From Litoditis marina (lineage: Eukaryota; Nematoda; Chromadorea; Rhabditida; Rhabditidae), in contig CAXIWQ010000177.1 of the NCBI GenBank assembly GCA_964036275.1, positions 1 to 64,000 on the forward strand: DNA of 64,000 bases. The letters are read 5' to 3'. This document shows, piece after piece, positions 11,496 to 25,910 of this stretch. Both the position numbers and the translations under genes were made by a program. Under the pieces are notes generated by a model. It was not told where the DNA came from and searched no databases. It saw only the letters and a program-made list of their open reading frames with translations. The first letter of the stretch is position 1. Each line of letters starts with the position of its first letter.

Positions 11496-14400
11496 CTACG
11501 AAAACCTAATACGACTTTATATTCTGTGGCGCACAGCCACAAAAGACAAATTAACGCGGTTATTGACTCTTTGCCTTGCAGCTACAGAAAAAAATCATAC
11601 GGCTATCAAGTCTGTTGCTCCCAGCTACGAAAACCTAATACGACTTTATATTCTGTGGCGCACAGCCACAAAACACAAAATATCGCGGTTATCGACTTGT
11701 TGGCTTGCAGCTACAGAGAAAAGTTCATACGGCTATCAAGTCTATTGCTCCCAGCTACAAAAACCTGATACGACAATCTATTCTGTGGCGCACAGCCACA
11801 AAAGACAAATTAACGCGGTTATTACCTCTTTGCCTTGCAGCTACAGAAAAAAGTTCATACGGCTATCAAGTCTGTTGCTCCCAGCTACGAAAACCTAATA
11901 CGACTTTATATTCTGTGGCGCACAGCCACAAAAGACAAATTAACGCGGTTATTGACTCTTTGCCGTGCAGCTACAGGAAAAAGGTTATACGGCTATCAAG
12001 TATGTTGCTCCCAGCTACAAAAACCTAATACGACTATCTATTCTGTGGCGCACAGCCACAAAATACGAATTGACGCGGTTATCGACTCTTTGCCTTGCAG
12101 CTACAGAGAATATTCCATACGGCTATCAAATCTGTTGCTCCCAGCTACAAAAACCTAATACGACAATCTATTCTGTGGCGCACAGCCACAAAAACAAATT
12201 ATCGCGGTTATCGACTTGTTGGCTTGCAGCTACAGAGAAAAGTTCATACGGCTATCAAGTCTGTTGCTTCCAGCTACAAAAACCTAATACGACTATATAT
12301 TCTGTGGCGCACAGCCACAAAAGACGAATTAACGCGGTTATTGACTCTTTGCCTCGCAGTTACAGAGAACATTTCATACGGCTATCAAATCTGTTGCTCC
12401 CAGCTACAAAAACCTAATACGACTTTATATTCTGTGGCGCACAGCCACAAAACACGAAATATCGCGGTTATCGACTTGTTGGCTTGCAGCTACAGAGAAA
12501 AGTTCATACGGCTATCAAGTCTGTTGCTCCCAGCTACAAAAACCTGATACGACAATCTATTCTGTGGCGCACAGCCACAAAAGACAAATTAACGCGGTTA
12601 TTGACTCTTTGCCTTGCAGCTACAGAAAAAAAATCATACGGCTATCAAGTCTGTTGCTCCCAGCTACGAAAACCTAATACGACTTTATATTCTGTGGCGC
12701 ACAGCCACAAAAGACAAATTAACGCGGTTATTGACTCTTTGCCTTGCAGCTACAGAAAAAAATCATACGGCTATCAAGTCTGTTGCTCCCAGCTACGAAA
12801 ACCTAATACGACTTTATATTCTGTGGCGCACAGCCACAAAACACAAAGTATCGCGGTTATCGACTTGTTGGCTTGCAGCTACAGAGAAAAGTTCATACGG
12901 CTATCAAGTCTATTGCTCCCAGCTACAAAAACCTGATACGACAATCTATTCTGTGGCGCACAGCCACAAAAGACAAATTAACGCGGTTATTACCTCTTTG
13001 CCTTGCAGCTACAGAAAAAAGTTCATACGGCTATCAAGTCTGTTGCTCCCAGCTACGAAAACCTAATACGACTTTATATTCTGTGGCGCACAGCCACAAA
13101 AGACAAATTAACGCGGTTATTGACTCTTTGCCGTGCAGCTACAGGAAAAAGGTTATACGGCTATCAAGTATGTTGCTCCCAGCTACAAAAACCTAATACG
13201 ACTATCTATTCTGTGGCGCACAGCCACAAAATACGAATTGACGCGGTTATCGACTCTTTGCCTTGCAGCTACAGAGAATATTCCATACGGCTATCAAATC
13301 TGTTGCTCCCAGCTACAAAAACCTAATACGACAATCTATTCTGTGGCGCACAGCCACAAAAACAAATTATCGCGGTTATCGACTTGTTGGCTTGCAGCTA
13401 CAGAGAAAAGTTCATACGGCTATCAAGTCTGTTGCTTCCAGCTACAAAAACCTAATACGACTATATATTCTGTGGCGCACAGCCACAAAAGACGAATTAA
13501 CGCGGTTATTGACTCTTTGCCTCGCAGTTACAGAGAACATTTCATACGGCTATCAAATCTGTTGCTCCCAGCTACAAAAACCTAATACGACAATCTATTC
13601 TGTGGCGCACAGCCACAAAGACGAATTAACGCGGTTATTGACATTTTGACTTGCAGCTACAAAAAAAAATCATACGGCTATCAAGTCTGTTGCTCCCAGC
13701 TACAAAAACCTAATACGACTATATATTCTGTGGCGCACAGCCACAAAAGACGAATTAACGCGGTTATTGACTCTTTGCCTCGCAGTTACAGAGAATATTT
13801 CATACGGCTATCAAATCTGTTGCTCCCAGATACAAACACCTAATACGACAATCTATTCTGTGGCGCACAGCCACAAAATACGAATTAACGCGGTTATCGA
13901 CTTTTTGGCTTGCAGTTACAGAGAAAAGTTCATACGGCTATCAAATCTGTTGCTCCCAGATACAAACACCTAATACGACAATCTATTCTGTGGCGCACAG
14001 CCACAAAATACGAATTAACGCGGTTATCGACTTTTTGGCTTGCAGTTACAGAGAAAAGTTTATACGGCTATCAAGTCTGTTGCTCCCAGCTACAAAAACC
14101 TAATACGACTTCATATTCTGTGGCGCACAGCCACAAAAGACAAATTAACGCGGTTATTGACTCTTTGCCGTAAAGCTACAAAAAAAAGTTTATACGGCTA
14201 TCAAGTATGTTGCTCCCAGCTACAAAGACCTAACACGACTATATATTCTGTGGCGCACAGCCACAAAAGACGACTTAACGCGGTTATTGACTCTTTGCCT
14301 TGCAGCTACAGAAAAAAATCATACGGCTATCAAGTCTGTTGCTCCCAGCTACGAAAACCTAATACGACTTTATATTCTGTGGCGCACAGCCACAAAACAC

Positions 14401-15565
14401 GAAATATTGCGGTTATCGACTCTTTGCCGTGCAGCTACAGGAAAAAGGTTATACGGCTATCAAATATGTTGCTCCCAGCTACAAAAACCTAATACGACTA
14501 TCTATTCTGTGGCGCACAGCCACAAAATACGAATTAACGCGGTTATCGACTTTTTGGCTTGCAGTTACAGAGAAAAGTTTATACGGCTATCAAGTCTGTT
14601 GCTCCCAGCTACAAAAACCTAATACGACTTCATATTCTGTGGCGCACAGCCACAAAAGACAAATTAACGCGGTTATTGACTCTTTGCCGTAAAGCTACAA
14701 AAAAAAGTTTATACGGCTATCAAGTATGTTGCTCCCAGCTACAAAGACCTAACACGACTATATATTCTGTGGCGCACAGCCACAAAGACAAACTAACGCG
14801 GTTATTGACTCTTTGCCGTGCAGCTACAGGAAAAAGGTTATACGGCTATCAAATATGTTGCTCCCAGCTACAAAAACCTAATACGACTATCTATTCTGTG
14901 GCGCACAGCCACAAAATACGAATTAACGCGGTTATCGACTCTTTGCCTTGCAGCTACAAAGAACAGTTCATACGGCTATCAAATCTGTTGCTCCCAGCTA
15001 CAAAAACCTAATACGACAATCTATTCTGTGGCGTACAGCCACAAAATACGAATTATCGCGGTTATCGACTTGTTGGCTTGCAGCTACAGAGAAAAGTTCA
15101 TACGGCTATCAAGTCTGTTGCTCCCAGCTACAAAAACCTGATACGACAATCTATTCTGTGGCGCACAGCCACAAAAGACAAATTAACGCGGTTATTACCT
15201 CTTTGCCTTGCGGCTACAGAAAAAAATTCATACGGCTATCAAGTCTGTTGCTCCCAGCTACGAAAACCTAATACGACTATATATTCTGTGGCGCACAGCC
15301 ACAAAGACAAACTAACGCGGTTATTGACTCTTTGCCTTGCGGCTACAGAAAAAAATTCATACGGCTATCAAGTCTGTTGCTCCCAGCTACGAAAACCTAA
15401 TACGACTTTATATTCTGTGGCGCACAGCCACAAAATACGAATTAACGCGGTTATCGACTTTTTGGCTTGCAGTTACAGAGAAAAGTTCATACGGCTATCA
15501 AATCTGTTGCTCCCAGATACAAACACCTAATACGACAATCTATTCTGTGGCGCACAGCCACAAAA
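10055..15565 (+). repeat. Long segmental duplication, family A copy 1 (~5.5 kb)
   Basis: This stretch of about 42 monomers matches 17,582-23,091 at an offset of 7,527 bp, becoming 7,526 after a single-base deletion in the second copy. I found only three differences: AAATCAT versus AAGTCAT (near 18,992 in copy 2), CAAAGTATCG versus CAAAATATCG (12,848 in copy 1), and one G lost near 20,670. Near-identity over 5.5 kb implies a very recent event or active conversion. Confidence 0.85.
11250..13585 (+). repeat. Tandem 9-monomer higher-order repeat (period 1168 bp)
   Basis: Monomers from about 11,250 to 12,415 recur 1,168 bp later, sharing the private AGTCTATTGC substitution (near 11,741 and 12,909) and AATATTCCATACGG (near 12,107 and 13,275). 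One substitution separates the copies at CACAAAATATCG versus CACAAAGTATCG (near 12,848). Confidence 0.8.
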
Positions 15566-16990
15566 TACGAATTAACGCGGTTATCGACTTTTTGGCTTGC
15601 AGTTACAGAGAAAAGTTTATACGGCTATCAAGTCTGTTGCTCCCAGCTACAAAAACCTAATACGACTTCATATTCTGTGGCGCACAGCCACAAAAGACAA
15701 ATTAACGCGGTTATTGACTCTTTGCCGTAAAGTTACAAAAAAAAGTTTATACGGCTATCAAGTATGTTGCTCCCAGCTACAAAGACCTAACACGACTATA
15801 TATTCTGTGGCGCACAGCCACAAAAGACGACTTAACGCGGTTATTGACTCTTTGCCTTGCAGCTACAGAAAAAAATCATACGGCTATCAAGTCTGTTGCT
15901 CCCAGCTACGAAAACCTAATACGACTTTATATTCTGTGGCGCACAGCCACAAAACACGAAATATTGCGGTTATCGACTCTTTGCCGTGCAGCTACAGGAA
16001 AAAGGTTATACGGCTATCAAATATGTTGCTCCCAGCTACAAAAACCTAATACGACTATCTATTCTGTGGCGCACAGCCACAAAATACGAATTAACGCGGT
16101 TATCGACTTTTTGGCTTGCAGTTACAGAGAAAAGTTTATACGGCTATCAAGTCTGTTGCTCCCAGCTACAAAAACCTAATACGACTTCATATTCTGTGGC
16201 GCACAGCCACAAAAGACAAATTAACGCGGTTATTGACTCTTTGCCGTAAAGCTACAAAAAAAAGTTTATACGGCTATCAAGTATGTTGCTCCCAGCTACA
16301 AAGACCTAACACGACTATATATTCTGTGGCGCACAGCCACAAAGACAAACTAACGCGGTTATTGACTCTTTGCCGTGCAGCTACAGGAAAAAGGTTATAC
16401 GGCTATCAAATATGTTGCTCCCAGCTACAAAAACCTAATACGACTATCTATTCTGTGGCGCACAGCCACAAAATACGAATTAACGCGGTTATCGACTCTT
16501 TGCCTTGCAGCTACAAAGAACAGTTCATACGGCTATCAAATCTGTTGCTCCCAGCTACAAAAACCTAATACGACAATCTATTCTGTGGCGTACAGCCACA
16601 AAATACGAATTATCGCGGTTATCGACTTGTTGGCTTGCAGCTACAGAGAAAAGTTCATACGGCTATCAAGTCTGTTGCTCCCAGCTACAAAAACCTGATA
16701 CGACAATCTATTCTGTGGCGCACAGCCACAAAAGACAAATTAACGCGGTTATTACCTCTTTGCCTTGCGGCTACAGAAAAAAATTCATACGGCTATCAAG
16801 TCTGTTGCTCCCAGCTACGAAAACCTAATACGACTATATATTCTGTGGCGCACAGCCACAAAGACAAACTAACGCGGTTATTGACTCTTTGCCTTGCGGC
16901 TACAGAAAAAAATTCATACGGCTATCAAGTCTGTTGCTCCCAGCTACGAAAACCTAATACGACTTTATATTCTGTGGCGCACAGCCACAA
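13880..16990 (+). repeat. Tandem 12-monomer higher-order repeat (period 1557 bp)
   Basis: The block 13,880-15,436 is repeated at 15,437-16,990. It is marked by the CCAGATACAAACACC variant and by CCGTAAAGCTACAAAAA followed by AAGACCTAACACG. Derived blocks with periods of 1,298 and 1,557 bp recur between 22.0 and 25.9 kb, so this 12-mer and a shortened 10-mer form the main HOR of the 14-26 kb stretch. Confidence 0.8.
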
Positions 16991-17581
16991 AAGACAAATT
17001 TACGCGGTTATTGACTCTTTGCCGTGCAGCTACAGGAAAAAGGTTATACGGCTATCAAGTATGTTGCTCCCAGCTAAAAAAACCTAATACGACTATATAT
17101 TCTGTGGCGCACAGCCACAAAATACGAATTAACGCGGTTATCGACTCTTTGCCTTGCAGCTACAAAGAACAGTTCATACGGCTATCAAGTCTGTTGCTCC
17201 CAGCTACAAAAACCTGATACGACAATCTATTCTGTGGCGCACAGCCACAAAAGACAAATTAACGCGGTTATTACCTCTTTGCCTTGCGGCTACAGAAAAA
17301 AATTCATACGGCTATCAAGTCTGTTGCTCCCAGCTACGAAAACCTAATACGACTATATATTCTGTGGCGCACAGCCACAAAGACAAACTAACGCGGTTAT
17401 TGACTCTTTGCCTTGCGGCTACAGAAAAAAATTCATACGGCTATCAAGTCTGTTGCTCCCAGCTACGAAAACCTAATACGACTTTATATTCTGTGGCGCA
17501 CAGCCACAAAAGACAAATTTACGCGGTTATTGACTCTTTGCCGTGCAGCTACAGGAAAAAGGTTATACGGCTATCAAATAT

Positions 17582-20500
17582 GTTGCTCCCAGCTACAAAA
17601 ACCTAATACGACAATCTATTCTGTGGCGCACAGCCACAAAAGACAAATTAACGCGGTTATTGACTCTTTGCCTTGCAGCTACAGAAAAAAAATCATACGG
17701 CTATCAAGTCTGTTGCTCCCAGCTACGAAAACCTAATACGACTTTATATTCTGTGGCGCACAGCCACAAAACACGAAATATCGCGGTTATCGACTTGTTG
17801 GCTTGCAGCTACAGAGAAAAGTTCATACGGCTATCAAGTCTGTTGCTCCCAGCTACAAAAACCTGATACGACAATCTATTCTGTGGCGCACAGCCACAAA
17901 AGACAAATTAACGCGGTTATTGACTCTTTGCCTTGCAGCTACAGAAAAAAAATCATACGGCTATCAAGTCTGTTGCTCCCAGCTACAAAAACCTAATACG
18001 ACAATCTATTCTGTGGCGTACAGCCACAAAATACGAATTATCGCGGTTATCGACTTGTTGGCTTGCAGCTACAGAGAAAAGTTCATACGGCTATCAAGTC
18101 TGTTGCTCCCAGCTACAAAAACCTGATACGACAATCTATTCTGTGGCGCACAGCCACAAAAGACAAATTAACGCGGTTATTACCTCTTTGCCTTGCGGCT
18201 ACAGAAAAAAATTCATACGGCTATCAAGTCTGTTGCTCCCAGCTACGAAAACCTAATACGACTTTATATTCTGTGGCGCACAGCCACAAAAGACAAATTT
18301 ACGCGGTTATTGACTCTTTGCCGTGCAGCTACAGGAAAAAGGTTATACGGCTATCAAGTATGTTGCTCCCAGCTAAAAAAACCTAATACGACTATCTATT
18401 CTGTGGCGCACAGCCACAAAATACGAATTAACGCGGTTATCGACTCTTTGCCTTGCAGCTACAGAGAACAGTTCATACGGCTATCAAGTCTGTTGCTCCT
18501 AGCTACAAAAACCTAATACGACTATATATTCTGTGGCGCACAGCCACAAAAGACGAATTAACGCGGTTATTGACTCTTTGCCTCGCAGTTACAGAGAATA
18601 TTTCATACGGCTATCAAATCTGTTGCTCCCAGCTACAAAAACCTAATACGACAATCTATTCTGTGGCGCACAGCCACAAAAGACAAATTAACGCGGTTAT
18701 TGACTCTTTGCCTTGCAGCTACAGAAAAAAAATCATACGGCTATCAAGTCTGTTGCTCCCAGCTACGAAAACCTAATACGACTTTATATTCTGTGGCGCA
18801 CAGCCACAAAACACGAAATATCGCGGTTATCGACTTGTTGGCTTGCAGCTACAGAGAAAAGTTCATACGGCTATCAAGTCTGTTGCTCCCAGCTACAAAA
18901 ACCTGATACGACAATCTATTCTGTGGCGCACAGCCACAAAAGACAAATTAACGCGGTTATTGACTCTTTGCCTTGCAGCTACAGAAAAAAAGTCATACGG
19001 CTATCAAGTCTGTTGCTCCCAGCTACGAAAACCTAATACGACTTTATATTCTGTGGCGCACAGCCACAAAAGACAAATTAACGCGGTTATTGACTCTTTG
19101 CCTTGCAGCTACAGAAAAAAATCATACGGCTATCAAGTCTGTTGCTCCCAGCTACGAAAACCTAATACGACTTTATATTCTGTGGCGCACAGCCACAAAA
19201 CACAAAATATCGCGGTTATCGACTTGTTGGCTTGCAGCTACAGAGAAAAGTTCATACGGCTATCAAGTCTATTGCTCCCAGCTACAAAAACCTGATACGA
19301 CAATCTATTCTGTGGCGCACAGCCACAAAAGACAAATTAACGCGGTTATTACCTCTTTGCCTTGCAGCTACAGAAAAAAGTTCATACGGCTATCAAGTCT
19401 GTTGCTCCCAGCTACGAAAACCTAATACGACTTTATATTCTGTGGCGCACAGCCACAAAAGACAAATTAACGCGGTTATTGACTCTTTGCCGTGCAGCTA
19501 CAGGAAAAAGGTTATACGGCTATCAAGTATGTTGCTCCCAGCTACAAAAACCTAATACGACTATCTATTCTGTGGCGCACAGCCACAAAATACGAATTGA
19601 CGCGGTTATCGACTCTTTGCCTTGCAGCTACAGAGAATATTCCATACGGCTATCAAATCTGTTGCTCCCAGCTACAAAAACCTAATACGACAATCTATTC
19701 TGTGGCGCACAGCCACAAAAACAAATTATCGCGGTTATCGACTTGTTGGCTTGCAGCTACAGAGAAAAGTTCATACGGCTATCAAGTCTGTTGCTTCCAG
19801 CTACAAAAACCTAATACGACTATATATTCTGTGGCGCACAGCCACAAAAGACGAATTAACGCGGTTATTGACTCTTTGCCTCGCAGTTACAGAGAACATT
19901 TCATACGGCTATCAAATCTGTTGCTCCCAGCTACAAAAACCTAATACGACTTTATATTCTGTGGCGCACAGCCACAAAACACGAAATATCGCGGTTATCG
20001 ACTTGTTGGCTTGCAGCTACAGAGAAAAGTTCATACGGCTATCAAGTCTGTTGCTCCCAGCTACAAAAACCTGATACGACAATCTATTCTGTGGCGCACA
20101 GCCACAAAAGACAAATTAACGCGGTTATTGACTCTTTGCCTTGCAGCTACAGAAAAAAAATCATACGGCTATCAAGTCTGTTGCTCCCAGCTACGAAAAC
20201 CTAATACGACTTTATATTCTGTGGCGCACAGCCACAAAAGACAAATTAACGCGGTTATTGACTCTTTGCCTTGCAGCTACAGAAAAAAATCATACGGCTA
20301 TCAAGTCTGTTGCTCCCAGCTACGAAAACCTAATACGACTTTATATTCTGTGGCGCACAGCCACAAAACACAAAATATCGCGGTTATCGACTTGTTGGCT
20401 TGCAGCTACAGAGAAAAGTTCATACGGCTATCAAGTCTATTGCTCCCAGCTACAAAAACCTGATACGACAATCTATTCTGTGGCGCACAGCCACAAAAGA

Positions 20501-23091
20501 CAAATTAACGCGGTTATTACCTCTTTGCCTTGCAGCTACAGAAAAAAGTTCATACGGCTATCAAGTCTGTTGCTCCCAGCTACGAAAACCTAATACGACT
20601 TTATATTCTGTGGCGCACAGCCACAAAAGACAAATTAACGCGGTTATTGACTCTTTGCCGTGCAGCTACAGAAAAAGGTTATACGGCTATCAAGTATGTT
20701 GCTCCCAGCTACAAAAACCTAATACGACTATCTATTCTGTGGCGCACAGCCACAAAATACGAATTGACGCGGTTATCGACTCTTTGCCTTGCAGCTACAG
20801 AGAATATTCCATACGGCTATCAAATCTGTTGCTCCCAGCTACAAAAACCTAATACGACAATCTATTCTGTGGCGCACAGCCACAAAAACAAATTATCGCG
20901 GTTATCGACTTGTTGGCTTGCAGCTACAGAGAAAAGTTCATACGGCTATCAAGTCTGTTGCTTCCAGCTACAAAAACCTAATACGACTATATATTCTGTG
21001 GCGCACAGCCACAAAAGACGAATTAACGCGGTTATTGACTCTTTGCCTCGCAGTTACAGAGAACATTTCATACGGCTATCAAATCTGTTGCTCCCAGCTA
21101 CAAAAACCTAATACGACAATCTATTCTGTGGCGCACAGCCACAAAGACGAATTAACGCGGTTATTGACATTTTGACTTGCAGCTACAAAAAAAAATCATA
21201 CGGCTATCAAGTCTGTTGCTCCCAGCTACAAAAACCTAATACGACTATATATTCTGTGGCGCACAGCCACAAAAGACGAATTAACGCGGTTATTGACTCT
21301 TTGCCTCGCAGTTACAGAGAATATTTCATACGGCTATCAAATCTGTTGCTCCCAGATACAAACACCTAATACGACAATCTATTCTGTGGCGCACAGCCAC
21401 AAAATACGAATTAACGCGGTTATCGACTTTTTGGCTTGCAGTTACAGAGAAAAGTTCATACGGCTATCAAATCTGTTGCTCCCAGATACAAACACCTAAT
21501 ACGACAATCTATTCTGTGGCGCACAGCCACAAAATACGAATTAACGCGGTTATCGACTTTTTGGCTTGCAGTTACAGAGAAAAGTTTATACGGCTATCAA
21601 GTCTGTTGCTCCCAGCTACAAAAACCTAATACGACTTCATATTCTGTGGCGCACAGCCACAAAAGACAAATTAACGCGGTTATTGACTCTTTGCCGTAAA
21701 GCTACAAAAAAAAGTTTATACGGCTATCAAGTATGTTGCTCCCAGCTACAAAGACCTAACACGACTATATATTCTGTGGCGCACAGCCACAAAAGACGAC
21801 TTAACGCGGTTATTGACTCTTTGCCTTGCAGCTACAGAAAAAAATCATACGGCTATCAAGTCTGTTGCTCCCAGCTACGAAAACCTAATACGACTTTATA
21901 TTCTGTGGCGCACAGCCACAAAACACGAAATATTGCGGTTATCGACTCTTTGCCGTGCAGCTACAGGAAAAAGGTTATACGGCTATCAAATATGTTGCTC
22001 CCAGCTACAAAAACCTAATACGACTATCTATTCTGTGGCGCACAGCCACAAAATACGAATTAACGCGGTTATCGACTTTTTGGCTTGCAGTTACAGAGAA
22101 AAGTTTATACGGCTATCAAGTCTGTTGCTCCCAGCTACAAAAACCTAATACGACTTCATATTCTGTGGCGCACAGCCACAAAAGACAAATTAACGCGGTT
22201 ATTGACTCTTTGCCGTAAAGCTACAAAAAAAAGTTTATACGGCTATCAAGTATGTTGCTCCCAGCTACAAAGACCTAACACGACTATATATTCTGTGGCG
22301 CACAGCCACAAAGACAAACTAACGCGGTTATTGACTCTTTGCCGTGCAGCTACAGGAAAAAGGTTATACGGCTATCAAATATGTTGCTCCCAGCTACAAA
22401 AACCTAATACGACTATCTATTCTGTGGCGCACAGCCACAAAATACGAATTAACGCGGTTATCGACTCTTTGCCTTGCAGCTACAAAGAACAGTTCATACG
22501 GCTATCAAATCTGTTGCTCCCAGCTACAAAAACCTAATACGACAATCTATTCTGTGGCGTACAGCCACAAAATACGAATTATCGCGGTTATCGACTTGTT
22601 GGCTTGCAGCTACAGAGAAAAGTTCATACGGCTATCAAGTCTGTTGCTCCCAGCTACAAAAACCTGATACGACAATCTATTCTGTGGCGCACAGCCACAA
22701 AAGACAAATTAACGCGGTTATTACCTCTTTGCCTTGCGGCTACAGAAAAAAATTCATACGGCTATCAAGTCTGTTGCTCCCAGCTACGAAAACCTAATAC
22801 GACTATATATTCTGTGGCGCACAGCCACAAAGACAAACTAACGCGGTTATTGACTCTTTGCCTTGCGGCTACAGAAAAAAATTCATACGGCTATCAAGTC
22901 TGTTGCTCCCAGCTACGAAAACCTAATACGACTTTATATTCTGTGGCGCACAGCCACAAAATACGAATTAACGCGGTTATCGACTTTTTGGCTTGCAGTT
23001 ACAGAGAAAAGTTCATACGGCTATCAAATCTGTTGCTCCCAGATACAAACACCTAATACGACAATCTATTCTGTGGCGCACAGCCACAAAA
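17582..23091 (+). repeat. Long segmental duplication, family A copy 2 (~5.5 kb)
   Basis: Near-exact copy of 10,055-15,565. Both ends fall inside monomers, at positions where neighbouring monomer types are highly similar, as expected if exchange happened between misaligned homologous monomers. The copy carries a one-base deletion in the GGAAAAAGG run near 20,670, which shifts downstream phase by one base. Confidence 0.85.
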
Positions 23092-25910
23092 GACAAATTA
23101 ACGCGGTTATTACCTCTTTGCCTTGCGGCTACAGAAAAAAATTCATACGGCTATCAAGTCTGTTGCTCCCAGCTACGAAAACCTAATACGACTTTATATT
23201 CTGTGGCGCACAGCCACAAAAGACAAATTAACGCGGTTATTGACTCTTTGCCGTGCAGCTACAGGAAAAAGGTTATACGGCTATCAAGTATGTTGCTCCC
23301 AGCTAAAAAAACCTAATACGACTATCTATTCTGTGGCGCACAGCCACAAAATACGAATTAACGCGGTTATCGACTCTTTGCCTTGCAGCTACAGAGAACA
23401 GTTCATACGGCTATCAAGTCTGTTGCTCCCAGCTACAAAAACCTAATACGACTTCATATTCTGTGGCGCACAGCCACAAAAGACAAATTAACGCGGTTAT
23501 TGACTCTTTGCCGTAAAGCTACAAAAAAAAGTTTATACGGCTATCAAGTATGTTGCTCCCAGCTACAAAGACCTAACACGACTATATATTCTGTGGCGCA
23601 CAGCCACAAAGACAAACTAACGCGGTTATTGACTCTTTGCCGTGCAGCTACAGGAAAAAGGTTATACGGCTATCAAATATGTTGCTCCCAGCTACAAAAA
23701 CCTAATACGACTATCTATTCTGTGGCGCACAGCCACAAAATACGAATTAACGCGGTTATCGACTCTTTGCCTTGCAGCTACAAAGAACAGTTCATACGGC
23801 TATCAAATCTGTTGCTCCCAGCTACAAAAACCTAATACGACAATCTATTCTGTGGCGTACAGCCACAAAATACGAATTATCGCGGTTATCGACTTGTTGG
23901 CTTGCAGCTACAGAGAAAAGTTCATACGGCTATCAAGTCTGTTGCTCCCAGCTACAAAAACCTGATACGACAATCTATTCTGTGGCGCACAGCCACAAAA
24001 GACAAATTAACGCGGTTATTACCTCTTTGCCTTGCGGCTACAGAAAAAAATTCATACGGCTATCAAGTCTGTTGCTCCCAGCTACGAAAACCTAATACGA
24101 CTATATATTCTGTGGCGCACAGCCACAAAGACAAACTAACGCGGTTATTGACTCTTTGCCTTGCGGCTACAGAAAAAAATTCATACGGCTATCAAGTCTG
24201 TTGCTCCCAGCTACGAAAACCTAATACGACTTTATATTCTGTGGCGCACAGCCACAAAATACGAATTAACGCGGTTATCGACTTTTTGGCTTGCAGTTAC
24301 AGAGAAAAGTTCATACGGCTATCAAATCTGTTGCTCCCAGATACAAACACCTAATACGACAATCTATTCTGTGGCGCACAGCCACAAAATACGAATTAAC
24401 GCGGTTATCGACTTTTTGGCTTGCAGTTACAGAGAAAAGTTTATACGGCTATCAAGTCTGTTGCTCCCAGCTACAAAAACCTAATACGACTTCATATTCT
24501 GTGGCGCACAGCCACAAAAGACAAATTAACGCGGTTATTGACTCTTTGCCGTAAAGCTACAAAAAAAAGTTTATACGGCTATCAAGTATGTTGCTCCCAG
24601 CTACAAAGACCTAACACGACTATATATTCTGTGGCGCACAGCCACAAAAGACGACTTAACGCGGTTATTGACTCTTTGCCTTGCAGCTACAGAAAAAAAT
24701 CATACGGCTATCAAGTCTGTTGCTCCCAGCTACGAAAACCTAATACGACTTTATATTCTGTGGCGCACAGCCACAAAACACGAAATATTGCGGTTATCGA
24801 CTCTTTGCCGTGCAGCTACAGGAAAAAGGTTATACGGCTATCAAATATGTTGCTCCCAGCTACAAAAACCTAATACGACTATCTATTCTGTGGCGCACAG
24901 CCACAAAATACGAATTAACGCGGTTATCGACTTTTTGGCTTGCAGTTACAGAGAAAAGTTTATACGGCTATCAAGTCTGTTGCTCCCAGCTACAAAAACC
25001 TAATACGACTTCATATTCTGTGGCGCACAGCCACAAAAGACAAATTAACGCGGTTATTGACTCTTTGCCGTAAAGCTACAAAAAAAAGTTTATACGGCTA
25101 TCAAGTATGTTGCTCCCAGCTACAAAGACCTAACACGACTATATATTCTGTGGCGCACAGCCACAAAGACAAACTAACGCGGTTATTGACTCTTTGCCGT
25201 GCAGCTACAGGAAAAAGGTTATACGGCTATCAAATATGTTGCTCCCAGCTACAAAAACCTAATACGACTATCTATTCTGTGGCGCACAGCCACAAAATAC
25301 GAATTAACGCGGTTATCGACTCTTTGCCTTGCAGCTACAAAGAACAGTTCATACGGCTATCAAATCTGTTGCTCCCAGCTACAAAAACCTAATACGACAA
25401 TCTATTCTGTGGCGTACAGCCACAAAATACGAATTATCGCGGTTATCGACTTGTTGGCTTGCAGCTACAGAGAAAAGTTCATACGGCTATCAAGTCTGTT
25501 GCTCCCAGCTACAAAAACCTGATACGACAATCTATTCTGTGGCGCACAGCCACAAAAGACAAATTAACGCGGTTATTACCTCTTTGCCTTGCGGCTACAG
25601 AAAAAAATTCATACGGCTATCAAGTCTGTTGCTCCCAGCTACGAAAACCTAATACGACTATATATTCTGTGGCGCACAGCCACAAAGACAAACTAACGCG
25701 GTTATTGACTCTTTGCCTTGCGGCTACAGAAAAAAATTCATACGGCTATCAAGTCTGTTGCTCCCAGCTACGAAAACCTAATACGACTTTATATTCTGTG
25801 GCGCACAGCCACAAAAGACAAATTTACGCGGTTATTGACTCTTTGCCGTGCAGCTACAGGAAAAAGGTTATACGGCTATCAAGTATGTTGCTCCCAGCTA
25901 AAAAAACCTA
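22080..25910 (+). repeat. 10- and 12-monomer HOR series (periods 1298 and 1557 bp)
   Basis: Monomer order at 22.34-23.0 kb recurs 1,298 bp later at 23.64-24.3 kb. That block recurs again 1,557 bp later at 25.20-25.85 kb. The shorter period differs by removal of two monomers. Marker variants are GGCGTACAGCC, GCGGCTACAG and CCGTAAAGCTAC. Confidence 0.75.

Larger units (their letters stand above)
7568..14395 (+). repeat. Long segmental duplication, family B copy 1 (~6.8 kb)
   Basis: This stretch matches 26,771-31,390 in monomer order. The offset is 19,203 bp up to about 10,455, then 18,163, then 16,995. The two steps in offset are 1,040 and 1,168 bp, exactly the 8-mer and 9-mer units that are tandemly duplicated here but single in the other copy. 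Local HOR gain or loss therefore postdates, or accompanied, the long duplication. Confidence 0.8.
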
